Part shown: positions 54,101-61,903 of the stretch, piece after piece
How the letters are laid out: every line of letters starts with the position of its first letter
How positions within the stretch are numbered: position 1 is the first letter of the stretch
DNA from: JAVDCA01 sp035764045
GTDB lineage: Bacteria > Pseudomonadota > Alphaproteobacteria > Rhizobiales > Xanthobacteraceae
Direction: 5' to 3'
DNA length: 64,000 nucleotides
Assembly (NCBI GenBank): GCA_035764045.1
Contig: DASTZX010000453.1
Span: 1 to 64,000 of the forward strand
Made by a program: the position numbers and the translations under genes
The notes under the pieces: model-generated
What the model saw: the letters and a program-made list of their open reading frames with translations, nothing else
What the model was told of the DNA's origin: nothing
Databases searched by the model: none

Positions 54101-55393
54101 ATGAGCGAAGCGCAGCAGCACGTCATTCCCTTGAGCAGCGCGGCCGCCGCCGACGCCGATCGGGTCGGCCCCAAGGCGGCCAACCTCGCGGCGCTCGGCC
54201 GCGCCGGACTGCCGACCCCGGGCGGCTTCTGCCTCTCGGCCGACGCCTATCGGGCGCAGATCGCCGCGCTCGGATTGCAGGACCTGGTCACGCGCTTCGG
54301 CGCGGCCGACCCCGCCGAGCGCAACCGTCTGTCGGTCGAGATCAGGCTCGGCCTCTACGAGCAGCCGATCGCGCCCGTGGTCCTCGAACCCCTGATGGCG
54401 GCCTGGCAGGCGCAGCGCGCCACGAGCGGCATGCCGTCGGCGGTGCGTTCCTCGGCGCTGATCGAGGACCGCGAGGGCGCGAATTTCGCCGGACAGTTCG
54501 AGAGCTTTCTCGGCATCGCCGATGAGACCGCGTTTCTCATCGCGGTGCGCGCCTGCTGGGCCGCGCTGTGGACCTCGCACGCCCGCCGCTACATGGAGAA
54601 TCACGATCTCTCCCCCTCAGACACCGCCATGGCGGTGCTCATCCAGCCGCTCGTCGATGCCCACGCCTCGGGCGGCGGATTGAGCGCGACCGCGGAGGGG
54701 CAGATGCTCTTGAGCGCCACCTGGGGGCTTGGCTCGGCGATCGCGCAGGGCGAGGTCGTGCCCGACCGCATCACGCTGTCGCGCCAGGGCTTCCTGCGCA
54801 AGAACGAGCCGGGCCGCAAGGATCACCGCGAGACCTGCGGGCACGGCGACGGCGCGGTGCCGCGCGCGGTGCCGAAAGACCTCGTCAGCAAGCCCTGCCT
54901 CGATGCCGGTCAGGCGGTGGCGCTCGGGCGCCTGCTGCGCAAGGCGGAAGATGTCCTCGGCACGGAGGTCGAGATCGAGTGGGCGCTCGACGACGCGGGA
55001 TTCAAGCTCCTGCAGGCCCGCCCGCTGCATCTCGAGCCGATCGTCGTTCCCGACCGGATCTGGCTGCAGCATCCGGGCCTCAATGGCCATCCGGCCGGGA
55101 TCGGCTGGGGCTCGGGCCGCGCCGTGGTGGTCAACTGCGAATGCGAGCTCTCCCGCGTCGCGCCGGGCGACGTGCTCGTCACCAAGGTGGCGGGACCGGC
55201 CCTGAGCCACGTGCTGCCGCGCGTCGCCGGCGTCGTCGCCGAGCTCGGCGGATCGACCTCCCACCTCGCCTCGCTCGCGCGCGAGCGCGGCATTCCCATG
55301 GTGCTCGGCGTGCTCGACGCCACGCAGCGCATTCCGGATGGCTCGCAGGTCGCGGTCGACGGGGTCGCGGGCGTCGTGCGGTGGATGCGGTGA
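54101..55393 (+). CDS. Two-domain PEP-synthase-like protein (ATP-binding plus phosphohistidine domain)
   Basis: The product has 430 residues. An ATP-grasp domain like that of pyruvate phosphate dikinase and PEP synthase (about 10-325) contains AVRSSALIEDREGANFAGQF near 115. A swivelling phosphohistidine domain (about 350-430) contains ELGGSTSHLASLARERGIPM with the active His. The third, PEP/pyruvate-binding barrel of PpsA is absent, and there is no room for the antibiotic domain of rifampin phosphotransferase. It may phosphorylate a small molecule or need a partner protein. ATG 54101 starts after a low-complexity stretch; the frame is open from 53978. The stop overlaps the next start. Confidence 0.75.
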   Translation: MSEAQQHVIPLSSAAAADADRVGPKAANLAALGRAGLPTPGGFCLSADAYRAQIAALGLQDLVTRFGAADPAERNRLSVEIRLGLYEQPIAPVVLEPLMAAWQAQRATSGMPSAVRSSALIEDREGANFAGQFESFLGIADETAFLIAVRACWAALWTSHARRYMENHDLSPSDTAMAVLIQPLVDAHASGGGLSATAEGQMLLSATWGLGSAIAQGEVVPDRITLSRQGFLRKNEPGRKDHRETCGHGDGAVPRAVPKDLVSKPCLDAGQAVALGRLLRKAEDVLGTEVEIEWALDDAGFKLLQARPLHLEPIVVPDRIWLQHPGLNGHPAGIGWGSGRAVVVNCECELSRVAPGDVLVTKVAGPALSHVLPRVAGVVAELGGSTSHLASLARERGIPMVLGVLDATQRIPDGSQVAVDGVAGVVRWMR

Positions 55394-56376
55394 TGCGCCC
55401 CCGCATCTTCGTCACCCAGCCCGTCGCCGAGAGCGCGCTCGCGCGCCTGCGCGCCGTCGCCGACGTCGAGCTCAATCCGGTGTCGATCCGCGTGATGCCC
55501 AAGAAGGCGCTGATCGCCGCGGTCCGCAAGCACGATCTGCTGTTCTCGCTGCTGCACGATGTGGTCGATCGCGCCGTCATCGCCGCCAATCCGAAGCTGC
55601 GCGCGATCGCCTCGATGTCGATCACGCCCGACAATATCGACGTCGCGGCCGCGACCGCGCGCCGCATCCCGGTCACGGTGGTGCCGCCGATCGTCGCCGA
55701 GGCGACCGCCGACATCAATTTCGGTCTGATGCTGATGGTCTCGCGCCGCTTGGTCGAGGGCGATCGCCTCGTCCGCCGGAGCAAGTTCCCGGGCGCGCAG
55801 TCGAGTCATCTCATGGGGCCGGGAGTCTACGGCAAGACCATCGGCCTGGTCGGCGGGGGAGGGCGGATCGGCACCGCGGTCGCGCGTCGCGCGCACGGCT
55901 TCGGGATGCGCATCCTCTACTGGACGCCGAAGCGCAAGCCGGAGACGCTCGAGCGCGAATTCCATCTCGAATACATGCCGCTCGACCAGCTCCTCGCCGA
56001 GTCCGATTTCGTCTCGATCCATTCGCCGCACACGCCGGAGACGCATCACCAGATCGGCGCGCGCGAGCTGTCGCTGATGAAGCCGACTGCGTTCCTGATC
56101 AACACCGCGCGTGGGCCGATCGTCGACGAGAAGGCCCTGGTCAAGGCGCTCCAGAAGGGCGCCATCGCGGGGGCCGGCCTGGACGTGTTCGAGCACGAGC
56201 CCAAGGTGCCGCAGGCGCTGCTCAAGATGCCGAACGTCGCCCTCACGCCGCACCTCGGCAGCGCCGTCATCGGTGTACGCGAGAAGATGGCCAACATCGT
56301 CGTCGACAACATTCTCGCGCTGCTCGACGGCACGAAGCCGCCCAATTGCGTCAATCCGGAGGTGCTTCCCGCTTGA
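55393..56376 (+). CDS. D-isomer-specific 2-hydroxyacid dehydrogenase
   Basis: The product has 327 residues. The NAD-binding motif GLVGGGGRIGTAVARR lies near 152, and the catalytic residues fit: Arg in NTARGPIVDE near 237, Glu in FEHEPKVP near 266, His in LTPHLGS near 284. It interconverts a 2-oxo acid and a D-2-hydroxy acid. The start (ATG 55393) overlaps the preceding stop (TGATG), so it is translationally coupled to the PEP-synthase-like gene. A second, divergent family member follows. Confidence 0.87.
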   Translation: MRPRIFVTQPVAESALARLRAVADVELNPVSIRVMPKKALIAAVRKHDLLFSLLHDVVDRAVIAANPKLRAIASMSITPDNIDVAAATARRIPVTVVPPIVAEATADINFGLMLMVSRRLVEGDRLVRRSKFPGAQSSHLMGPGVYGKTIGLVGGGGRIGTAVARRAHGFGMRILYWTPKRKPETLEREFHLEYMPLDQLLAESDFVSIHSPHTPETHHQIGARELSLMKPTAFLINTARGPIVDEKALVKALQKGAIAGAGLDVFEHEPKVPQALLKMPNVALTPHLGSAVIGVREKMANIVVDNILALLDGTKPPNCVNPEVLPA

Positions 56377-56488
56377 GCGGATGCACGCGCGTTGCTGGCG
56401 CACGATTGCGCAAACTTGCTACATTTTCCCCACGGGGTCCTGCGGCGGCCGCGCTCTGCGCGTGCGGTCCCGCGAAAGGAGCGACATC

Positions 56489-57451
56489 ATGGCCCGGCCT
56501 CTGATCGCGGTGACAGACAGCGTCTTCCCCTCGCTCGATCCGGCGATGGCCGCGCTCAAGCGCATCGATCCCGAGATGCGCATGGCGAAGAGCAGCTCTC
56601 CCGACGACATCCTTGCGGTGGCGCGCGAGGCCGACGGCGTGCTCGTCACCTATGCCAAGCTCTCCGGCGATCTGCTGCGCCAGCTCAAGCGCTGCAAGGT
56701 GATCGGCCGCTTCGGTCTGGGCGTCGACAATATCGACATCCCGGTCGCGACCGAGTGCGGCATCACGGTGACCTACGTGCCGGATTATTGCATGCACGAG
56801 GTTTCCGATCACGCCATGGCGCTCCTGCTCGCGCTCGCGCGCAAGATCCCGTTTTCCGATCGGCTGGTGCAGGCCGGGCGCTGGGAGATGCCGGCGGTGG
56901 TGCCGATCCGGCGGCTGGCCGGCCGCACCCTCGGGCTGGTGGGTTTCGGCAACATTCCGCGCGCGCTCGCCCCCAAGGCAAAGGCGTTCGGGCTGCGGGT
57001 CGTCACTCACGATCCGTACGTTTCGCGCGAGGTGCTGGCTGCCGCCGGGGTCGAAGGATTGAGCTTCGACGACTTGCTCGCGACCTCGGATTACGTCTCG
57101 ATTCACGCGCCGCTGTTGCCGGCGACGCGCGGACTGCTCAACGCGCAGGCCTTCGCCAAGATGAAGAAGGGCGCGCTCCTCGTGAACACCGCGCGGGGTC
57201 CGCTGATCGACGAGGCTGCGCTGGTTGCGGCGCTCGATGCCGGCCAGGTCGGCGGCGCGGCGCTCGATGTCGTGACGACCGAGCCGCTCGCCCAGGACTC
57301 TCCGCTCAAGGGCCGCGACAACGTCATCCTCACCCCGCACACGGGATTCTACTCGGTGGAGGCGCTCGAGGAGCTGCAGTCCAAATGCGCGAGAGACGTT
57401 GCGCGCGTGCTCTCGGGCGAGAAGCCGGTCTACCCGGTCAAGCCGGCCTGA
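56489..57451 (+). CDS. D-isomer-specific 2-hydroxyacid dehydrogenase, second copy
   Basis: The product has 320 residues. The dinucleotide motif reads LVGFGNIPRALAPKA near 148, with Pro where the third Gly usually stands. NTARGPLIDEAALV, VTTEPLA and LTPHTGFYS supply the Arg, Glu and His of the active site. It resembles the phosphoglycerate-dehydrogenase-like group. AAAGGAG precedes ATG 56489. It reads in the same direction as the first copy, 112 bases downstream, and together they suggest breakdown of a hydroxy acid. Confidence 0.87.
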   Translation: MARPLIAVTDSVFPSLDPAMAALKRIDPEMRMAKSSSPDDILAVAREADGVLVTYAKLSGDLLRQLKRCKVIGRFGLGVDNIDIPVATECGITVTYVPDYCMHEVSDHAMALLLALARKIPFSDRLVQAGRWEMPAVVPIRRLAGRTLGLVGFGNIPRALAPKAKAFGLRVVTHDPYVSREVLAAAGVEGLSFDDLLATSDYVSIHAPLLPATRGLLNAQAFAKMKKGALLVNTARGPLIDEAALVAALDAGQVGGAALDVVTTEPLAQDSPLKGRDNVILTPHTGFYSVEALEELQSKCARDVARVLSGEKPVYPVKPA

Positions 57452-57487
57452 TCGACGCTGGATGGCCCGGGATTCTCGGCCGCCAGG

Positions 57488-57808
57488 TTAGGGGCAAGGG
57501 TTCGCCAAAAGCTTCGCCCGGCGCGCCGCCTTGGCGAGCTTCTGGACATCGCCTGGCTTGAGGTAGGTAATGCCGATTTCGTCGTCCTTGCGCCAGACCA
57601 CCTTGCATTGCCGGATCACGTTGCTCGTGGCGGACATCCGCAGCACGAATTCGTCCGGCACCATATCCACGGCCAGCACCGCGAGCCGCGCGCCGGCATC
57701 CGAGACATCCATCAGCGCGCAGTCGCAGATCGGATCCCCGGCGAAGCCGATGATCCGCGCCATGTAGTCCAGCTCCACCCGTCGATGCTTGCGGTTGACG
57801 TAGCTCAT
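57488..57808 (-). CDS. PilZ domain protein
   Basis: The product has 106 residues. MSYVNRKHRRVELDYMARII contains the RxxxR-type motif, and DVSDAGARLAV supplies the (D/N)xSxxG motif that binds cyclic di-GMP. It is a stand-alone PilZ domain and could adjust motility, exopolysaccharide or adhesion. ATG 57808 is preferred: an open frame to 57991 exists, but its first codons come from the dispersed repeat at 57914-57996. Confidence 0.85.
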   Translation of the reverse strand: MSYVNRKHRRVELDYMARIIGFAGDPICDCALMDVSDAGARLAVLAVDMVPDEFVLRMSATSNVIRQCKVVWRKDDEIGITYLKPGDVQKLAKAARRAKLLANPCP

Positions 57809-57913
57809 GCCCCATCTCGCCGGAACGCCGCAGAGCCCGCAGAATACCGGCCCCCTATGAACAACGGCTAAATTTGTGTCGGGAGAATGTAAGGAAAAAT
57901 TGACCGAATTCCT

Positions 57914-57996
57914 TAGCGCATGTCCCGGCGAAAGCCTGCCCCGGACTTGATCCGGGGTGGCCGCCGGTTCGCCGATCAGGACATGCGACAATTAAT
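57914..57996. repeat. 83-base dispersed palindromic repeat, copy 2
   Basis: The second copy of the element at 51448-51530, in the same orientation, with five substitutions: three around 57966-57975 and two near the right end. All three nested stems (CATGTCC/GGACATG, CGGCGAA/TTCGCCG, CCCCGGA/TCCGGGG) are kept. Confidence 0.9.
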
Positions 57997-58006
57997 GACT
58001 CTGGAA

Positions 58007-58038
58007 GGATGTTCCGACTCCGCAGGGTCGGAACATCC
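58007..58038. repeat. 12-base-pair hairpin downstream of the MFS exporter gene
   Basis: GGATGTTCCGAC at 58007-58018 and its complement at 58027-58038 enclose eight bases. It lies 8 bases past the end of the minus-strand MFS gene and may end that transcript, although no clear T tract follows. Its core GTTCCGAC/GTCGGAAC is shared with the hairpin at 26401-26433. Confidence 0.75.
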
Positions 58039-58045
58039 TCTACCC

Positions 58046-59491
58046 TCAGGTCTGGCTGCCCGGGAACTGGGTCCGCAGCGGCTTCTCTTCCAGGAAGACC
58101 AGCCCCACCAGCACGACCCCGAGGCTGGCGGCGGCGGCATAGAACACGTGGCGGAAGCCCTCCGCCGCTTCGGCGGTCAGCGCCGCGGAGGCCGCGCCTG
58201 CGGGCACGTCGCCGAGCACGATCGCGCCGAAGATCGCGATCAGGATCGTGCTGTAGAGCGAGCGGGCGAAATTCATCGTGCCGACCGCGGTCCCGAACTG
58301 GTGGGTCGCAACCGTGTTCTGCAGGGTGATCGAGGCGAGCGGAGGAATCGGGCCGAAGCCGATCCCGATCAGCGCCAGCAGGATCTCGAAGGTGAGCGGC
58401 GTGAGGCGGTCCGCCAGGACCGCGAGCGTCGTGATCGATGCGATCGCGAGCACGATGCCGACCAGTGGAATGGTCTTGTAGCGCGTCATCCGGCCATAGA
58501 ACTGGCCGGACACGCCGGCCGACGAGTTCACCGTGACCATCAGCACCATCAGGCTCAGACCCGCACTGGTCGGCGACAGGCCGATCACGCTCTGCAGGTA
58601 CATGGGCAGGAAGATGTTGAGGCCGACGATCGAGCCCCAGCCGAAGCTGTTCATCATGAAGGCGCAACGCGCCACCGGGTCGCGCAGGATCGAGAGCGGG
58701 ATCAGCGGCTCGGGTGCGGTGAGCAGGCGCACCACGAAGCCGGTGCCGACCGCGATAGCGAGAGTGGCCAGGGTGAGAATCGGCGGAGAGGTCCAGCCAT
58801 AGCGTACGCCGCCGAGGTTGAGCGCGAGCATGAACGAGATGCTCGCCGCCATGATCAGCACCGCCCCCAGCACGTCGAGCCGATGATAGCGCTCGTTCCG
58901 CGGCAGGCGCCGCAGCAGCGTGAAGGTGAGCGCCAGCGCCACGACGCCCATCGCCATGTTGAGCGCGAAGATCATCTTCCAGTGCAGGTGCTGGGCGATG
59001 AAGCCGCCGAGCGCCGGCCCGCAGGCGCCCGCGGTCGTGTAGGTGGCGGAGAAATAGGCGTAGTACCGCCCGCGATCCTTCGGCGCCGTGAGGTCGCCCA
59101 GGACGACCATCCCCATCGACGCCATGCCGCCGCCGCCGAGCCCGTGCAGGATGCGCCCGCAGATCAGCACCAGCATGTTGGGCGCCGCCAGGCAGACGAT
59201 CGAGCCGAGCATGTAGGCGGACAGCGCGATCAGAACCGTCAGCCGGCGGCCGTAGATGTCGCTGACCTTGCCGTACAGTGGGGTGGCCGCCGTCGAGGCG
59301 ATCAGGTAGGCGGTGACCAGCCATGGCAGGCTGTGCACGTCGCCGAGGTCGCGGCCGATGGTCGGCAGCGCGCTCGCCAGGATAGTCTGGTCGAGCGAGG
59401 CCATGAAGACCGGGAGCAGCATGCCCCAGATGACGAGCCGGGTCTCCGCGTGGCTGAGCGTCGCCGGTATCGGATGGGCCTGTGCGTCCAC
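58046..59491 (-). CDS. MFS transporter, DHA2 (EmrB/QacA-like) type
   Basis: The product has 481 residues. FMASLDQTILASALPTIGRD near 29-48 is the DHA2 motif D1, GKVSDIYGRRLTVLIAL near 74 is motif A, and GPALGGFIAQHLHWKMIF near 160 is motif C of drug exporters. The length suits 14 membrane segments. It would expel a drug-like or organic compound by proton exchange. It begins at GTG 59491, 6 bases after the SDR stop, so the two are one operon. Confidence 0.85.
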   Translation of the reverse strand: MDAQAHPIPATLSHAETRLVIWGMLLPVFMASLDQTILASALPTIGRDLGDVHSLPWLVTAYLIASTAATPLYGKVSDIYGRRLTVLIALSAYMLGSIVCLAAPNMLVLICGRILHGLGGGGMASMGMVVLGDLTAPKDRGRYYAYFSATYTTAGACGPALGGFIAQHLHWKMIFALNMAMGVVALALTFTLLRRLPRNERYHRLDVLGAVLIMAASISFMLALNLGGVRYGWTSPPILTLATLAIAVGTGFVVRLLTAPEPLIPLSILRDPVARCAFMMNSFGWGSIVGLNIFLPMYLQSVIGLSPTSAGLSLMVLMVTVNSSAGVSGQFYGRMTRYKTIPLVGIVLAIASITTLAVLADRLTPLTFEILLALIGIGFGPIPPLASITLQNTVATHQFGTAVGTMNFARSLYSTILIAIFGAIVLGDVPAGAASAALTAEAAEGFRHVFYAAAASLGVVLVGLVFLEEKPLRTQFPGSQT

Positions 59492-59497
59492 CGGGCC

Positions 59498-60268
59498 TTA
59501 CTCCGCGGTCCAGCCGCCGTCGAGCACCAGCGCCGATCCCGTCATCAGGGACGAGGCATCGGAGGCGAGGAACACGATGGCGCCGGTGAGGTCCTCGAGC
59601 TGGCCGAGCCGGCCGAGCTTGATCTTGGAAAGGACCTCGTCGCGGAACGCCTTGTTGGCGAAGAACGGGCGGGTCATCGGCGTCTCGAGAAAGGTCGGGC
59701 CGATGCTGTTGACCCGGATGTTGTGCGGGGCAAGCTCGACCGCCATCGCCTTGGTGAATCCTTCCATTGCGTGCTTGGTCGCGCAGTAGACGGTGCGCCG
59801 CGCCGCCCCCACATGTCCCATCTGCGACGAGACGTTGATGATCGAGCCCGGCTGCTTGGCTTCGATCAGCCGCAGCGCCACCGCCTGGGCGGCGAAGAAC
59901 GCCGCCCGCACGTTGAGGGAGAAGATCGCGTCGAAGTCCTCGACCGTGACGTCGGGGAGGAAAGCGGGACGGTTCATGCCTGCATTGTTGACCAGGATAT
60001 GAAACGGCTCGGCGGCGGCGATCGCCGCACGTAACGCCGCGAGGTCGGTGACGTCGAGCCTGAGCGCGTCAGCCTTCTCGCCGCGCGCGCGGATCGCCGC
60101 GGCCGCTGCATCGATCTCGGCTTCGGTACGCGCGCAAAGCGTCACATGCGCGCCCATCGCCGCCAGCGCCGAGGCAGCCGCCAATCCGATGCCGCGCCCC
60201 CCGCCGGTGACGAGCGCGCGCCGGCCGTCGAGGCGGAAGGAGGGGGTTTTGGTGAGCTCGATGGTCAA
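59498..60268 (-). CDS. Short-chain dehydrogenase/reductase
   Basis: The product has 256 residues. RALVTGGGRGIGLAAASALA has the TGxxxGIG cofactor motif, NNAGMNRP and NVSSQMGHV supply the Asn and Ser, and YCATKHAM the YxxxK. It oxidises or reduces an alcohol with NAD(P). The best start is TTG 60268, giving the family-typical N-terminus; longer frames run into the palindromic element at 60288-60398. It is co-transcribed with the MFS gene downstream. Confidence 0.85.
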   Translation of the reverse strand: MTIELTKTPSFRLDGRRALVTGGGRGIGLAAASALAAMGAHVTLCARTEAEIDAAAAAIRARGEKADALRLDVTDLAALRAAIAAAEPFHILVNNAGMNRPAFLPDVTVEDFDAIFSLNVRAAFFAAQAVALRLIEAKQPGSIINVSSQMGHVGAARRTVYCATKHAMEGFTKAMAVELAPHNIRVNSIGPTFLETPMTRPFFANKAFRDEVLSKIKLGRLGQLEDLTGAIVFLASDASSLMTGSALVLDGGWTAE

Positions 60269-60287
60269 AATCGTTTCTTTGCTATTC

Positions 60288-60398
60288 CCGTCATCCTGAG
60301 CTGCGAGCGAAGCGAGCCTCGAAGGATGATCGGCCAATGCCCCGGCCGTCGCCCTTCGAGGCTCCGCCGCTACGCGGCGGAGCGCCTCAGGGTGACGG
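60288..60398. repeat. 111-base intergenic element bounded by 13-base inverted repeats
   Basis: CCGTCATCCTGAG at 60288-60300 is mirrored at 60386-60398 with one mismatch. Inside are further palindromes, such as CTCCGCCGC-TAC-GCGGCGGAG at 60362-60382. It fills the gap between the SDR and the histidinol-dehydrogenase-like gene. Elements of this look are common between genes in Rhizobiales. Confidence 0.75.
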
Positions 60399-60419
60399 TG
60401 ATAGGTTGAAATGACACAA

Positions 60420-61727
60420 CTACTCCGCCGCCTGGGCGTAGCCGACATTGCGCCGGCCATAGCGGCGCACCCGCACATTGGCCTGCTCGGCGTGCCCGAG
60501 GAAGCCCTCGAGAACGCACAGTCGCGAACAGTACTCGCCGACCATCGCGCTCGCCTCGTCGGTCAGCACCTTCTGGAACGTGCAAGTCTTGAGGAATTTC
60601 CCCACCCACAGGCCGCCGGTGTAGCGCGCCGCCTTCTTGGTCGGCAGGGTGTGGTTGGTGCCGATCACCTTGTCCCCGAAGGCCACGTTGGTGCGCGGTC
60701 CGAGGAACAGCGAGCCGTAATTGACCATGTTGTCGAGGAAATAATCCGGGTCGCGGGTCATCACCTGGACGTGCTCGGAGGCGATGCGGTCGGCCTCCCT
60801 GACCATCTCGTCCTCGCTGTCGCACACGATCACCTCGCCGAAGTCCTCCCACGCCTTCCGGGCGGCGTCGGCGGTCGGCAGGATCGACAAGAGCCGCTCG
60901 ACCTCCGCCATGGTGGCGCGTGCCAGCTTCTCCGAATTGGTGATCAGCACCGCCGGCGAGGTCGGCCCGTGCTCGGCCTGGCCGAGCAGGTCGGTCGCGC
61001 AGATCTCGGCATCCACGCTGTCATCCGCGATGATCAGCGTCTCGGTCGGGCCGGCGAGCAGATCGATGCCGACGCGGCCGAACAGCTGGCGCTTGGCTTC
61101 GGCCACATAGGCGTTGCCCGGGCCGACGATCATGTCGACGCCCGGGATCGTTTCGGTGCCGAGCGCCATGGCGGCGACCGCCTGCACGCCGCCGAGCACG
61201 AAGATCTCGTCGGCGCCGCCGAAATGCATCGCCGCGACGATCGCCGGATGGGGGCCGCCGCGGAACGGGGGCGCGGAGGCGATGATGCGCTTCACGCCGG
61301 CGACCTTGGCGGTGACGATCGACATGTGCGCGGAGGCGACCATGGGATAGCGGCCGCCCGGGACGTAGCAGCCGATGCTCGCCACCGGGATGTGCCGGTG
61401 GCCGAGGATGACGCCCGGCAGCGTCTCGACCTCGAGGTCGCGCAGGGTCTCCTTCTGCTTCTGGGCGAAATGGCGCACCTGGCTCTGCGCGAACTTGATG
61501 TCCTCGAGGTCGCGCTTGCCCACCTGGGCGATCGCCTTGTCGATCTCCTGATCGGTCAGCCGAAAACTCTTCGGCTCCCAGTTGTCGAACTTCTTCGACA
61601 GCTCGCGGACCGCAGTGTCGCCGCGCGCCTCGACGTCGGCCAGGATCTGCTCGACCGTCTCGCGCACCTTTGCGTCGGCCGCCTTGACCGCGCTTGCATC
61701 CATTCCACGCTTGAGATGGCGGGCCAT
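60420..61727 (-). CDS. Histidinol-dehydrogenase family enzyme, sulfopropanediol-dehydrogenase (HpsN)-like
   Basis: The product has 435 residues. It keeps the zinc ligands and catalytic pair of histidinol dehydrogenase: QAEHG (Gln, His), ASEHVQ (Glu-His), AFGDK (Asp) and EGFLGHAEQ (His). However, VNYGSLFLGPRTNVAFGDK and GTNHTLPTKKAARYTGGLWV match the HpsN branch, which oxidises dihydroxypropanesulfonate, better than true HisD. No other his gene is near. A catabolic alcohol oxidation to an acid is therefore likely, substrate unknown. The neighbouring SDR and MFS genes would suit such a pathway. Confidence 0.8.
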   Translation of the reverse strand: MARHLKRGMDASAVKAADAKVRETVEQILADVEARGDTAVRELSKKFDNWEPKSFRLTDQEIDKAIAQVGKRDLEDIKFAQSQVRHFAQKQKETLRDLEVETLPGVILGHRHIPVASIGCYVPGGRYPMVASAHMSIVTAKVAGVKRIIASAPPFRGGPHPAIVAAMHFGGADEIFVLGGVQAVAAMALGTETIPGVDMIVGPGNAYVAEAKRQLFGRVGIDLLAGPTETLIIADDSVDAEICATDLLGQAEHGPTSPAVLITNSEKLARATMAEVERLLSILPTADAARKAWEDFGEVIVCDSEDEMVREADRIASEHVQVMTRDPDYFLDNMVNYGSLFLGPRTNVAFGDKVIGTNHTLPTKKAARYTGGLWVGKFLKTCTFQKVLTDEASAMVGEYCSRLCVLEGFLGHAEQANVRVRRYGRRNVGYAQAAE

Positions 61728-61752
61728 GGAAATCTCCTTCGTTCTTTTTCTT

Positions 61753-61784
61753 CGTCATGGCCGGGCTTGTCCCGGCCATCCACG
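61753..61784 (-). repeat. 32-base hairpin repeat, inverted copy
   Basis: Read on the minus strand it matches 44202-44233 at 30 of 32 positions. It forms a hairpin with GGCCGGG-type arms. Confidence 0.85.
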
Positions 61785-61807
61785 CCTTATCTCGCGAAGT
61801 CTAGAGA

Positions 61808-61839
61808 CGTGGACCCCCGGGACAAGCCCGGGGGTGACG
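61808..61839 (+). repeat. 32-base hairpin repeat, variant copy
   Basis: It has the same frame as the copies at 44202 and 61753 (shared CGTGGA start, central CGGGACAAGCCCG and TGACG end), but both stem arms have changed together to CCCCC and GGGGG. It faces the 61753 copy across 23 bases. Confidence 0.75.
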
Positions 61840-61903
61840 TCCGGATGCGTGGCACGAGATCCCGGATCGGCGCTTCGCGCCGTCCGGGATGACCGCTACG
61901 CGG

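Noticed and set aside
57809..57991. N-terminal extension of the PilZ protein
   Set aside because: The first residues of the longer frame are translated from the dispersed repeat at 57914-57996. ATG 57808 starts exactly at the PilZ motif.
60420..61727. Calling the gene hisD of histidine biosynthesis
   Set aside because: No his genes are nearby, and the C-terminal half matches the HpsN branch better than HisD.
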